From: a virus
Length of the DNA: 26,505 nt
IMG/VR virus record: IMGVR_UViG_3300017769_000103
Coordinates: 1 to 26,505 of that record
Direction: 5' to 3' (one strand)
The notes under the pieces are model-generated. The model searched no databases, was not told where the DNA came from, and saw nothing but the letters and a program-made list of their open reading frames with translations. The translations under genes and the position numbers were made by a program. Numbering within the stretch: the first letter of the stretch is position 1; each line of letters opens with the position of its first letter. Positions 6,552 through 14,445 of this stretch are shown in pieces.

Positions 6552-7062
6552 GATAATAAAGCGTGGTAATTTTTACCTAACGCCATTTACAAAAGACCAT
6601 GTTGAAGAAGTAATTTCCAACTTGAGTCCAGAAAATGTCAGGGAGATAAATCTCCTTGGCTATCATAATGTCAGAGAATGTATTGAAGAGATGATGAAAT
6701 ACTCTGATTGCTACTTAGTACGCAAAGAAGGTGAGATATTTACTGCAATATCTGGCCTTTGGTACGAAGATGGTAGGGAAGCACCACAGTTTTTTGCAAT
6801 GTTTTCTAAGAATATTAAGAAAAACTTTACATCTATAGCGCGTGGATCACGGATGTTGATAACATTTTTTGATAGAACACAGGACGAAATGTGTATGCGT
6901 ATATTGAGCGATCACCAGTTTATGTTGGATTGGGCAGCATGGTTAGGCTTCGAAGCAATAGGTGTAACTGAGTTTAATTCTAACCACTATGTTGATTTTG
7001 TGCGTTGCATTTCCCCACAAAAAAGTGCTTATAGTGAAACATCACGGCCCGTGATGCACTGA
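6541..7062 (+). CDS. GNAT-like gp13-type virion protein
   Basis: This 173-aa protein resembles T7 gp13 and the related DUF2833 group, GNAT-fold proteins needed for internal core assembly. The fit lies in the fold order: an early ITKDHV-like helix, an AISGLWYEDG strand (around residues 70-80), a helix-rich middle, and WAAWLGFEAIGVTEF (131-145), which is the FLxxxGF signature of this fold, with a final strand HYVDFVRCIS. No complete acetyl-CoA-binding loop (R/QxxGxG/A) is visible, so it is probably structural and not an active acetyltransferase. In T7 gp13 follows the tail genes; here it lies between scaffold and capsid. The start is coupled to the scaffold by an 11-base overlap. Confidence 0.65.
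   Translation: MEAKIIKRGNFYLTPFTKDHVEEVISNLSPENVREINLLGYHNVRECIEEMMKYSDCYLVRKEGEIFTAISGLWYEDGREAPQFFAMFSKNIKKNFTSIARGSRMLITFFDRTQDEMCMRILSDHQFMLDWAAWLGFEAIGVTEFNSNHYVDFVRCISPQKSAYSETSRPVMH
6996..7035 (+). promoter_or_regulatory. Putative promoter before the major capsid gene
   Basis: TTTTGTGCGTTG at 6996-7007 is an exact copy of the 12-mer at 67 and 18200. TGC plus TATAGT (7026-7035) lies 28 bases after the TTGTGC start, as in the copies at 69 and 3729, and TATAGT is one base from a perfect -10. It is inside the 3' end of the gp13-like gene, so coding constraint could explain part of it. The role is inferred. Confidence 0.4.
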
Positions 7063-7140
7063 AAGGCCCATTTGGATACCCTTGTCGATGTGAAGGAACG
7101 GATACCCGAGTAACCGAAACTTTATATTTAGGAAAAGAAA
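7040..7140 (+). promoter_or_regulatory. Structured leader of the major capsid gene
   Basis: The 78 bases between genes, plus the end of the previous gene, contain a perfect 7-bp hairpin (CATCACG 7040-7046, loop GCC, CGTGATG 7050-7056), two copies of GGATACCC (7074-7081 and 7100-7107), and a short CCTT/AAGG stem between them (7080-7083 with 7093-7096). The strong ribosome site AGGAAAAG (7130-7137) follows. It may stabilise the very abundant capsid mRNA or act as a processing or regulatory RNA. No named RNA family is claimed. Confidence 0.4.
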
Positions 7141-7950
7141 ATGGCTAATACTATCGACCAAGCTTTTATTAAGCAGTTCGAAACTGAAGTCCACATGGCG
7201 TACCAACGCATGGGTTCTAAGCTTCGCAACACAGTACGTTCAACAAATGTATCTGCATCAGTAGCAAGATTCCAGAAAATAGGAACAGGCACAGCGTCAA
7301 CCAAAGCGCGTAACGGAGATGTTACAGCAATGGAACTAGCGCACACTAACGTAGAAGTCACAATGGCTGACTACTACGCAGCGGAATACATTGATAAGTT
7401 GGACGAATTAAAGATCAACATCAATGAGCGTCAAGTTGTAGCTCAATCTGCTGCTGCCGCATTAGGCCGTAAAACAGATGAGTTAATCACAGCAGCTATG
7501 GATGCTGGTGCAAACTCAACGCAAATCGCTGACACATCTGGCGCATTAGCAAAAGCTGACCTACTAACATTGTTTGAAACAATGGGTACAGCTGACATTC
7601 CAGAAGACGGACAGCGTTATATTGCTATGTCTCCAGCTGGATACACTGACTTGTTCAACATCAATGAGTTCGCATCAAGTGATTATGTTGGGCCACAAAG
7701 CCTACCATTTGCTGGTGGTATGACAATGAAAGAGTTCTTAGGATTTAAGATCTTCTCAACGTCTGCTGTTGCTGGTGGTAAAAACTTTGCATACCATACA
7801 TCATCAGTTGGTATTGGTATTAACTCTGATGTTTCAACAGAGCTTAACTATGTACCGCAAAAGGTTGCACACCTAGCTACATCAATGATGTCAATGGGTT
7901 CAGTAGTAATCGACAACAATGGCGTTTACGAAGTTCTAGACAACAACTAA
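7141..7950 (+). CDS. Major capsid protein
   Basis: The main shell protein, 269 aa, HK97-fold by inference. The N-terminus (MANTIDQAFIKQFETEVHMA) and the phrases TADIPEDGQRYIAMSP, FNINEFASSDYVG and FKIFSTSAV followed by an AYHTSSVG strand match capsid proteins of marine podoviruses that I recognise. There is no delta-domain or protease nearby; the separate scaffold does that job. It is short for the family but complete. Strong ribosome site AGGAAAAG lies seven to eleven bases upstream, and the gene stands alone between a structured leader and a GNRA hairpin, consistent with high, separately tuned expression. Codons are more regular than in the genes further right. Confidence 0.92.
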   Translation: MANTIDQAFIKQFETEVHMAYQRMGSKLRNTVRSTNVSASVARFQKIGTGTASTKARNGDVTAMELAHTNVEVTMADYYAAEYIDKLDELKININERQVVAQSAAAALGRKTDELITAAMDAGANSTQIADTSGALAKADLLTLFETMGTADIPEDGQRYIAMSPAGYTDLFNINEFASSDYVGPQSLPFAGGMTMKEFLGFKIFSTSAVAGGKNFAYHTSSVGIGINSDVSTELNYVPQKVAHLATSMMSMGSVVIDNNGVYEVLDNN

Positions 7951-7956
7951 TATTTT

Positions 7957-7974
7957 AGGGGGCGCAAGCCCCCT
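7957..7974 (+). terminator. GNRA-capped hairpin after the capsid gene
   Basis: AGGGGGC (7957-7963), loop GCAA, GCCCCCT (7968-7974): a perfect 7-bp, very GC-rich stem closed by a GNRA tetraloop, in otherwise AT-rich DNA, seven bases after the capsid stop. Only a short TTT follows, so it may terminate partly, or act mainly as a 3' mRNA stabiliser for the capsid transcript. Confidence 0.7.
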
Positions 7975-8000
7975 TTAACTCCAATATATAGGTTGAAGAA

Positions 8001-8579
8001 ATGCCAGCAAATACACCAATAAAAGTATGTTCACGCGCTTCCGTCCTTATGGGCGGTTCTCCTATTTCATCGTTTGATGAAGGTACAGCCGAAGCTGATG
8101 TAGTTGACGCAATGTACGAGGACATAGCAAGAGCCGCGTTGACAAGTACACGCTGGCGATTTGCTACTAACCAACAAGTATTAAACAGATTAGCTGCAGC
8201 ACCTACTAGCAGATATGACGCTGCATACCAAATGCCATCAGATCTTCTTATGCTTAGTGCTGTTACAGTTAACGATGACCCAATAATATATGACACATAT
8301 GGCGATAAAGTATATTGTGATACAACTACAGAAGAAGTTGTTGTTGCTGATTATATATACAGAGCCAGCGAATCTTCTTGGCCTTCCTACTTTACATTAG
8401 CTGTAGAGTTCCAAGTAGCTGCAATGCTATCAATATCTATAGCGCGAGATGCTTCTTTAGGTAGTATGATGGATCAACAAGCTGAAAGACAGATGATAAA
8501 AGCCAGACGACTTGACTCGCAACAACAGACAACACGCAAGTTAATGACATCAAGGTTTATAGCACAAAGGCGTAGCTAA
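8001..8579 (+). CDS. Tail tubular protein A (gp11-like adaptor)
   Basis: This is the ring between portal and tail nozzle. It has 192 aa, close to T7 gp11 (about 196). The N-terminal CSRASVLMGGSPISSFDEGT, then ALTSTRWRFATN and a YQMPSDLLML strand are typical of this adaptor family, as are the C-terminal helices containing ALSISIA-type and QAERQMIKARRLDSQQ sequence. The ribosome site is weak (GAAGAA just before ATG). It follows the capsid gene and its last codon overlaps the nozzle gene (TAATG), the same order as T7 10-11-12. Confidence 0.88.
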   Translation: MPANTPIKVCSRASVLMGGSPISSFDEGTAEADVVDAMYEDIARAALTSTRWRFATNQQVLNRLAAAPTSRYDAAYQMPSDLLMLSAVTVNDDPIIYDTYGDKVYCDTTTEEVVVADYIYRASESSWPSYFTLAVEFQVAAMLSISIARDASLGSMMDQQAERQMIKARRLDSQQQTTRKLMTSRFIAQRRS

Positions 8580-10768
8580 TGCAGAAAGTAAGAATACCAC
8601 AGAATAGCTTTCAGTACGGCGAAATAAGCGACAATACTATAATGAGGACTGATAGTCCTATTTATGCTGCGTCTGCACAAAGTTTAGAAAATATGATTGT
8701 ATTGCCAGAAGGCGCAGTAAAAAAACGACATGGTGCTAAGTTTCATTATAAAAATACACAGACAAACAAAGAATTATATTTAGCTCCGTTTATATTTGAC
8801 GATAATGAAGAATATATAATCGGTATTGGTGAAGCATATATACTTTGCTGGAGAATTACTGCTAACAATAATTTAAGTTTAGTAGCTACTATTACACAAG
8901 ACACACAAAGCAATGTGCTGCCGTTTGATAAAGATTATCTACATCAATATAATACTGCGCAATATGGTGACGTTATGTTTATATGTCACCCATTGTTTGC
9001 GCCGCGTATGCTTACACGTACATCCCTTACAACTTTTGAAGTTAGTGTGTTTAGCTTTGATACAAGTTATGACAATAAAGATACATATCAACCATACAGT
9101 GTTTTTCATAGTACCAATCAAACATTAACAGCAAGTACATATACTGAAGGTAGTGGTAGAACGCTAACTGTTAGCTCTCCTTACTTTGATACAACAGGAA
9201 AACATAACAATGTTGTATTAAGATATGGTGGAAATGAAATAAGAATAGATTCAGTAACATCATCAACAGTTGCTACTGGTACTATTATAAGAGAATTATC
9301 TACTAGACTTACAGTTTCAAACCCATTGCGTACCAGAAATGGTTCAAATGTTATTGAAGTAACGCATATAAATCATGGGATAACAGGTGGTGCTACTATT
9401 GTAGTTGCAGACGCTGTAGCTGTTGGTGGCATTAATGCAAGTAATATAAATGGAACTAAATCAGTATTAACTATTTTAGACGAAAATACATATACTATTG
9501 TTTCTAGCTCTAATGCAAATGCATCCGAAGATGGTGGTGGTTTTGTTAAGATTAGCTCTAACGCAACGACTACAAGATGGGATGAACAATCTTTCTCTGC
9601 ATTGCGTGGGTATCCAGCAGCCGTAACATTTCATGAAAATAGACTATGTTTTGCTGGTACAATAGCAGAACCAGACACAATATTTATGAGTCAATTAGGT
9701 GAGTTCTTTAATTATGATGTTGGAGAAGGCGAAGATACCGAAGCTATAAACTTAGTTGCAGCAACAGGTGACGTGAATGAAATAAGATACATGAGGTCAA
9801 ATCGTGATCTACAGATCTTTACGCTGTCAGATGAGCTATATGTACCTACATATCTTAACCAAGCTATTACACCTACAAACGCGCAGATAAGAAAGCAAAC
9901 ACCATTTGGTAGTGAATTTGTTTTGCCTACTTCTATTGATGGTGCAACTATTTTTGTTGAGCGTGGCGGTAGAGCAGTGCGTGAGTATATATATTCAGAT
10001 GCAGAAGATGCTTACATATCTACAGGTGTGTCTACAGTAGCAAGTCATCTTATAATAGATCCAGTTGATATAGCTGTTGTACATTCTGGATTTAAAACTC
10101 AAGAATCTTATGCAGCTTTAGTTATGGGCAATGGCGATATGGCATTGTTTAGTTCTAACAGAGCAGAAAAACGTGCAGCTTGGACAAAAGTTACAACGCA
10201 GGGAAATTATTTAGCCGCTGCATCTGTAGGTGACAGGCTCTTCTATTATGCAAAAGATATTAATAATAACTATGTATTGTCAGAATTTGTAGATGATATA
10301 GGTTTAGATAACTATTTATATGTTGCCTATGGCAGTGGTACAGTAAGTGTAAACAGTTTATATTCTAGCGGTACAGTAGATGTTATTGGGTACGATGGTA
10401 CTAATAAAGTTTATTTAGGTGAATTTAATGTAACTGGTGGGAATATTACTATGACAGGGCATAGTAGTTATACTCATTTTTATGTAGGTAAAAAGTACAC
10501 ATCTAAAATAATAACCAATCCAGTAGACACTGTAGCAGCTAATGGGCCAGCAACAGGTGATGTACGCGGTATAAGTACAGTAGTTCTTAGCGTTAAAGAT
10601 TCTGAATCTATTAAGGTAAATAATAGATCTATTAATAATATTACTGGATTTACAGGTAACAAAGAGGTTAGGCTTTTAGGATATAGTAGAAGTCCTCAAG
10701 TTACTATTGAACAAGAAGAACCTATGCCGTTGCAGATCAATGGCTTAATATCGGAGTTGATTACATAA
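8579..10768 (+). CDS. Tail tubular protein B (gp12-like nozzle)
   Basis: This is the hexameric tail nozzle that closes the tail and to which fibres attach. It has 729 aa, near T7 gp12 (about 794). The N-terminal phrases SFQYGEISDNTIMRTDSPIY and AASAQSLENMIVLPEGAV with a KRHGAKF strand are hallmark sequences of podoviral nozzle proteins. The middle is beta-rich and includes RGYPAAVTFHENRLCFAGT and an IFTLSDELYVPTY strand, also recurrent in the family. No hydrophobic transmembrane segment or enzymatic motif is visible. It begins one base inside the previous stop and ends the same way, so tail genes 8001-11235 form one coupled unit. Confidence 0.92.
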   Translation: MQKVRIPQNSFQYGEISDNTIMRTDSPIYAASAQSLENMIVLPEGAVKKRHGAKFHYKNTQTNKELYLAPFIFDDNEEYIIGIGEAYILCWRITANNNLSLVATITQDTQSNVLPFDKDYLHQYNTAQYGDVMFICHPLFAPRMLTRTSLTTFEVSVFSFDTSYDNKDTYQPYSVFHSTNQTLTASTYTEGSGRTLTVSSPYFDTTGKHNNVVLRYGGNEIRIDSVTSSTVATGTIIRELSTRLTVSNPLRTRNGSNVIEVTHINHGITGGATIVVADAVAVGGINASNINGTKSVLTILDENTYTIVSSSNANASEDGGGFVKISSNATTTRWDEQSFSALRGYPAAVTFHENRLCFAGTIAEPDTIFMSQLGEFFNYDVGEGEDTEAINLVAATGDVNEIRYMRSNRDLQIFTLSDELYVPTYLNQAITPTNAQIRKQTPFGSEFVLPTSIDGATIFVERGGRAVREYIYSDAEDAYISTGVSTVASHLIIDPVDIAVVHSGFKTQESYAALVMGNGDMALFSSNRAEKRAAWTKVTTQGNYLAAASVGDRLFYYAKDINNNYVLSEFVDDIGLDNYLYVAYGSGTVSVNSLYSSGTVDVIGYDGTNKVYLGEFNVTGGNITMTGHSSYTHFYVGKKYTSKIITNPVDTVAANGPATGDVRGISTVVLSVKDSESIKVNNRSINNITGFTGNKEVRLLGYSRSPQVTIEQEEPMPLQINGLISELIT

Positions 10769-11235
10769 TGGCTATTTTTCAATTAATCGGTGCTTTTATG
10801 TCAGCAAAAGCTTCTATTGAGGCTGGTAAGGCTAGAGAAGATGCAGCTAGAATGGATGCATTTAATACTGAAACTGAGCGCGAGCAAGGCGAGGTACTAG
10901 CGTTACAGCAAGCAGCATCGCGTAGGTATGAATATGATTTAGCAACAGAAGCTAATGTAGCTATGTTTTATGCTAGCGGTAGAGATGTGGGTTCAGACAA
11001 GTCTGTTGAGGCTTTCTTGGCTAAACAAAAAGAAATTGCGTCAACAGATCTTAGCAGAATTGATTTCCAGAGACAGGCACAATCTAGCGCAAAAACTAGA
11101 GAAGCTATGGCTCTTCGTCGTGGCGGTAAAAATGCTAGGCGCGCTTCATTGTATCAAGCAGCTGGAACTGTAGCTTATGGGTTGCACGATTTTTCAAAAT
11201 CTATGGCACCAACACCAAAAGGAGGGACACCTTAG
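10768..11235 (+). CDS. Internal virion protein, gp14-like
   Basis: One of three ejection proteins, thought to form the outer-membrane part of the DNA channel in T7. It has 155 aa (T7 gp14 is 196). The N-terminal segment AIFQLIGAFMSAKAS is amphipathic and could insert in a membrane. Then come a long Ala/Glu/Arg helix (about residues 18-60), YASGRDVGSDKS and a basic C-terminal part (ALRRGGKNARRASLYQAAGT). These features and the position before two very large proteins, as in T7 14-15-16, support the call. It ends with GGAGGGA, which also serves as ribosome site for the next gene. Confidence 0.75.
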   Translation: MAIFQLIGAFMSAKASIEAGKAREDAARMDAFNTETEREQGEVLALQQAASRRYEYDLATEANVAMFYASGRDVGSDKSVEAFLAKQKEIASTDLSRIDFQRQAQSSAKTREAMALRRGGKNARRASLYQAAGTVAYGLHDFSKSMAPTPKGGTP

Positions 11236-14200
11236 ATGGCTGTAATCAGACAACAAACACAAGTCTTTAACAAGCCAGTTGGCGTTCGTAGAATAAATAC
11301 AGGTGAAGCTGAGTTATGGGAAACTATAAAAGCTGAAGCTGATGAGTTTACGCGCAGAGCTTACAATGATGCAGCAGAAAATGCACAAACTGTAGGTGCA
11401 GAAACAGCTATGGGCGTAGACGTAAGTAGTATTACTACGCTTGATCCGCTTACAGGTAGGCCAAAAGCTATGGTAACACCAGAAGGTATGGGTTCAATAG
11501 CTGAAAAAGCTTATAGAAATGTTATTACGCAAAGGTACGAAGACTCTATAAAAGACGAAATGAATATTAGAGCGCAAGAATTAGCGTTAAGGTATCAATA
11601 TAAACCAGAAGAATATGCAGTAGCTATGTCACAACATATAGCTTCAATGGCTGAAAATGCTGATGGCATGTATAAAACTTTTATAGAAGTGCATGGCAGC
11701 AAACAGTTAGCATCTAATAAATTGTCTTTGCAAACAGAATTAAGAGATAAAGTTAGGCTAGACGCTGGTAACTCTATTATAAAAAAAGGTACTGCAGCAG
11801 TAGAAGTTGTTACTGATTATGGTAAAGCTGGTAATTTTGAAGAAATGTTAAGCGTTATTGAAGAAAACGTAGCTAACTTTCAAAATGGCGAAGCATCTAA
11901 TTTGCTTAAAGCTGGAGCAGCAGAGGCTACACAAACAAGCTTAGAGATAGCTGGTATAAGCGGATTTGTTAGTACTTTAATTAGTCAAACAGAAAATCCT
12001 ACACAAAGAGCAGCTATTATTACTTACATAAAATCTGGTGGTGTTGTTGAAAATCACTTAGATGAAATATCAAAAGTACAGCTTAGTAAAATAAAAGATT
12101 ATTTAGATGTAAATACTATTAATGACATTGCTGTTAATGCAAGTTCATTAGCAGAATCAATGAATAGTACATTTTATAAAGTGCAAACTGCAAATAATGC
12201 AGAGCTAACAGCTAAAGCAAAAGCATTAACAGCACAAAAAAAATTAGATCTTATAAATAATAACGCAATATTTAATAATCAAACTGGAAGAATAACTAGT
12301 GAAATATCAAAACTTGTAAACTCTATTGGTGATAAAGCAATAGATGAAAGATTTGGTCGCTTAGAGGGCGAGTCATTAGATATGGTTGCGCCATTAGTCC
12401 AAGGTATTTTTGAACATTATCAAGAACAAGTTAGTGTATTAACACAACGAATGAACGCTGAAGGTAGTTTATATACACCAACAGAATTTAAAAATGATGT
12501 TAAAGCTTTAAGAGAAGCAATAATTAAACCATTATTGTTTAAAGTTGCAGATATAGCGCAAGATCAAGGAAATTTAGATTATGTTAAAGGATATATTTTT
12601 AATCCAAATCCAGAAGATTTTGCACAATTAACAAACGTACAACAAACTTTGCTAGAAACAATGGTTGGTACAGGTGTTTATGACTACAAAGCAGACAGAA
12701 CTTATATATCTAATGTGTTAACAGATGGAACAAATCAAACAGAACAAAATAAATTAGACAATCAAGAAAAATTAAAAACATTTGATTATGTCCAACAATA
12801 CTCTGTGTATGCACAATCTAATTTAATGACCAAAAATACATTAGATAAAGTTGATGCAGAGTTAAAAGGTAAAATAGGCAAGCATGGTTATACAGTAGAA
12901 GATTACACTAGAGATAGAAAGTTAATCGAAGGCAATGCCGCTGCTGGTGTAATGAGTGAATTTGCTAAAACTGCTACGTCTTCACAATTTTTAGCATTAA
13001 TACAATTTGTTGAAACAGCAACAGGGCCAAATCGTGAAGGCGATGTAAGGGGTATGACAAACACAGACGGAAGTGTACGTCAAGATGAAGTAATGCGCGC
13101 TAAAAGAATTGTAGATTTGTTAGGAAATAATGATCCTAAAGAATTTATTAGAGCTGCTGACAGTATTAAAATTAATATAAGCAATAGAGAAGATGAAGAA
13201 GAAAAAGTAAATGCACAATTAGCTTTAGAAAATACTGCAAGAACAGGTACAGGTGATAGAACAGATAAAAAATTACAAAGTGCTTCTGATACTGTTATAA
13301 ACAAAGATTATAATTTAGATGTGTCTTTATACAGCACATATAGCGATGTAGAAAAAGCTAAAATTTTAAAAGTATTACGAGGTACGCCTAGTAAAAAATT
13401 ATTAAATGGATTAGAGCAATTAATTAGTGGAGTTGAAGACCCTAACTCTCAAAGTTATTTTGAACTATTTGTAGAACTAGATAATTCTAGGATAGCTAAT
13501 GGCAAAACAGCAAGTCGTTTAAATGATGTTATGTCCGCAGCTAATTTAAGTAGACTAGATCAAATACAAAGATCAGCAAAAATTACTGGAATGCCTGTAA
13601 TTGAAATAGCACGACAGTTTGCAGAGCTTGAGCGTGATGGCGAAAGTAAAAATTTAACTGAGCATTTAGGTAAAACTCCTACTGAATTTGTTGCTGATTT
13701 TACAGATGATCCTACATTAACTAGAGATTTATTACCTGTAGTAAAAACATTATCAAGACGTGGTGATAACCCAGAAATGATAACTGATTTTATAGATAGG
13801 TATATTGAGAAAAAGTATTTAAAGTCAGAATATGTTTTAGATCCTGATGCACCATTCTCTGATAAGCAACAATCACAATACGCACTTACTTCTGTATTCC
13901 CAGATTACGGAGAAAAAATTGAGTTTGTAGCAAAGATTGAAGATTACTTAAGAGACATAGTTATACCGCAATCAGGTACAGATAGCACAGGTAAACCACT
14001 ACCTGATTTAAGATTTTCCATGCATGCTGATAAATTTGCGCGAGCTGGCTCACTTGGTACACAGTACGAAGGTTTTTCAAGTGAAAGAGATGTTAGCTAC
14101 GCAAAGGAAACAGCAGAAAAAAGACAAATATTTTTAATACCAAACCCAAATACCAATGAAATATCGTATGTTCCAGTTTATAAAACATTTGATGAAAATG

Positions 14201-14430
14201 ATAATCCTACTGGTATAAAATATTTACTTACAGAAGATGAAGAAGGATTGTTTCTTGCTGAATTTAATACAAAACTAACTGCTGAATACAGAGAGAATCG
14301 TAAAATACAAGAAGATATTATAGAAAAACAACAAATACGTGCAAGTCAAGACGCAGCTAAAAATGAAATAGAAATAAAAGATAGGGTTAAAGAATTTGGA
14401 CCTATGGCTAAACCAAACAATATTAAATAA
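11236..14430 (+). CDS. Internal virion protein, gp15-like (1064 aa)
   Basis: It is a large helical ejection protein expected to form the periplasmic tunnel with its partners. At 1064 aa it is longer than T7 gp15 (747). It starts after an excellent GGAGGGA ribosome site at 11221-11227. The composition is rich in Ala, Glu, Lys, Asn with long helices; a clear N-terminal phrase is EADEFTRRAYNDAAENAQ. There is no strong transmembrane segment and no transglycosylase or protease motif that I can see. Codon use is more AT-rich than in the head genes. Assignment rests on size, order and composition more than on recognisable sequence. Confidence 0.7.
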   Translation: MAVIRQQTQVFNKPVGVRRINTGEAELWETIKAEADEFTRRAYNDAAENAQTVGAETAMGVDVSSITTLDPLTGRPKAMVTPEGMGSIAEKAYRNVITQRYEDSIKDEMNIRAQELALRYQYKPEEYAVAMSQHIASMAENADGMYKTFIEVHGSKQLASNKLSLQTELRDKVRLDAGNSIIKKGTAAVEVVTDYGKAGNFEEMLSVIEENVANFQNGEASNLLKAGAAEATQTSLEIAGISGFVSTLISQTENPTQRAAIITYIKSGGVVENHLDEISKVQLSKIKDYLDVNTINDIAVNASSLAESMNSTFYKVQTANNAELTAKAKALTAQKKLDLINNNAIFNNQTGRITSEISKLVNSIGDKAIDERFGRLEGESLDMVAPLVQGIFEHYQEQVSVLTQRMNAEGSLYTPTEFKNDVKALREAIIKPLLFKVADIAQDQGNLDYVKGYIFNPNPEDFAQLTNVQQTLLETMVGTGVYDYKADRTYISNVLTDGTNQTEQNKLDNQEKLKTFDYVQQYSVYAQSNLMTKNTLDKVDAELKGKIGKHGYTVEDYTRDRKLIEGNAAAGVMSEFAKTATSSQFLALIQFVETATGPNREGDVRGMTNTDGSVRQDEVMRAKRIVDLLGNNDPKEFIRAADSIKINISNREDEEEKVNAQLALENTARTGTGDRTDKKLQSASDTVINKDYNLDVSLYSTYSDVEKAKILKVLRGTPSKKLLNGLEQLISGVEDPNSQSYFELFVELDNSRIANGKTASRLNDVMSAANLSRLDQIQRSAKITGMPVIEIARQFAELERDGESKNLTEHLGKTPTEFVADFTDDPTLTRDLLPVVKTLSRRGDNPEMITDFIDRYIEKKYLKSEYVLDPDAPFSDKQQSQYALTSVFPDYGEKIEFVAKIEDYLRDIVIPQSGTDSTGKPLPDLRFSMHADKFARAGSLGTQYEGFSSERDVSYAKETAEKRQIFLIPNPNTNEISYVPVYKTFDENDNPTGIKYLLTEDEEGLFLAEFNTKLTAEYRENRKIQEDIIEKQQIRASQDAAKNEIEIKDRVKEFGPMAKPNNIK

Positions 14431-14445
14431 TAGGACTAAATAATT

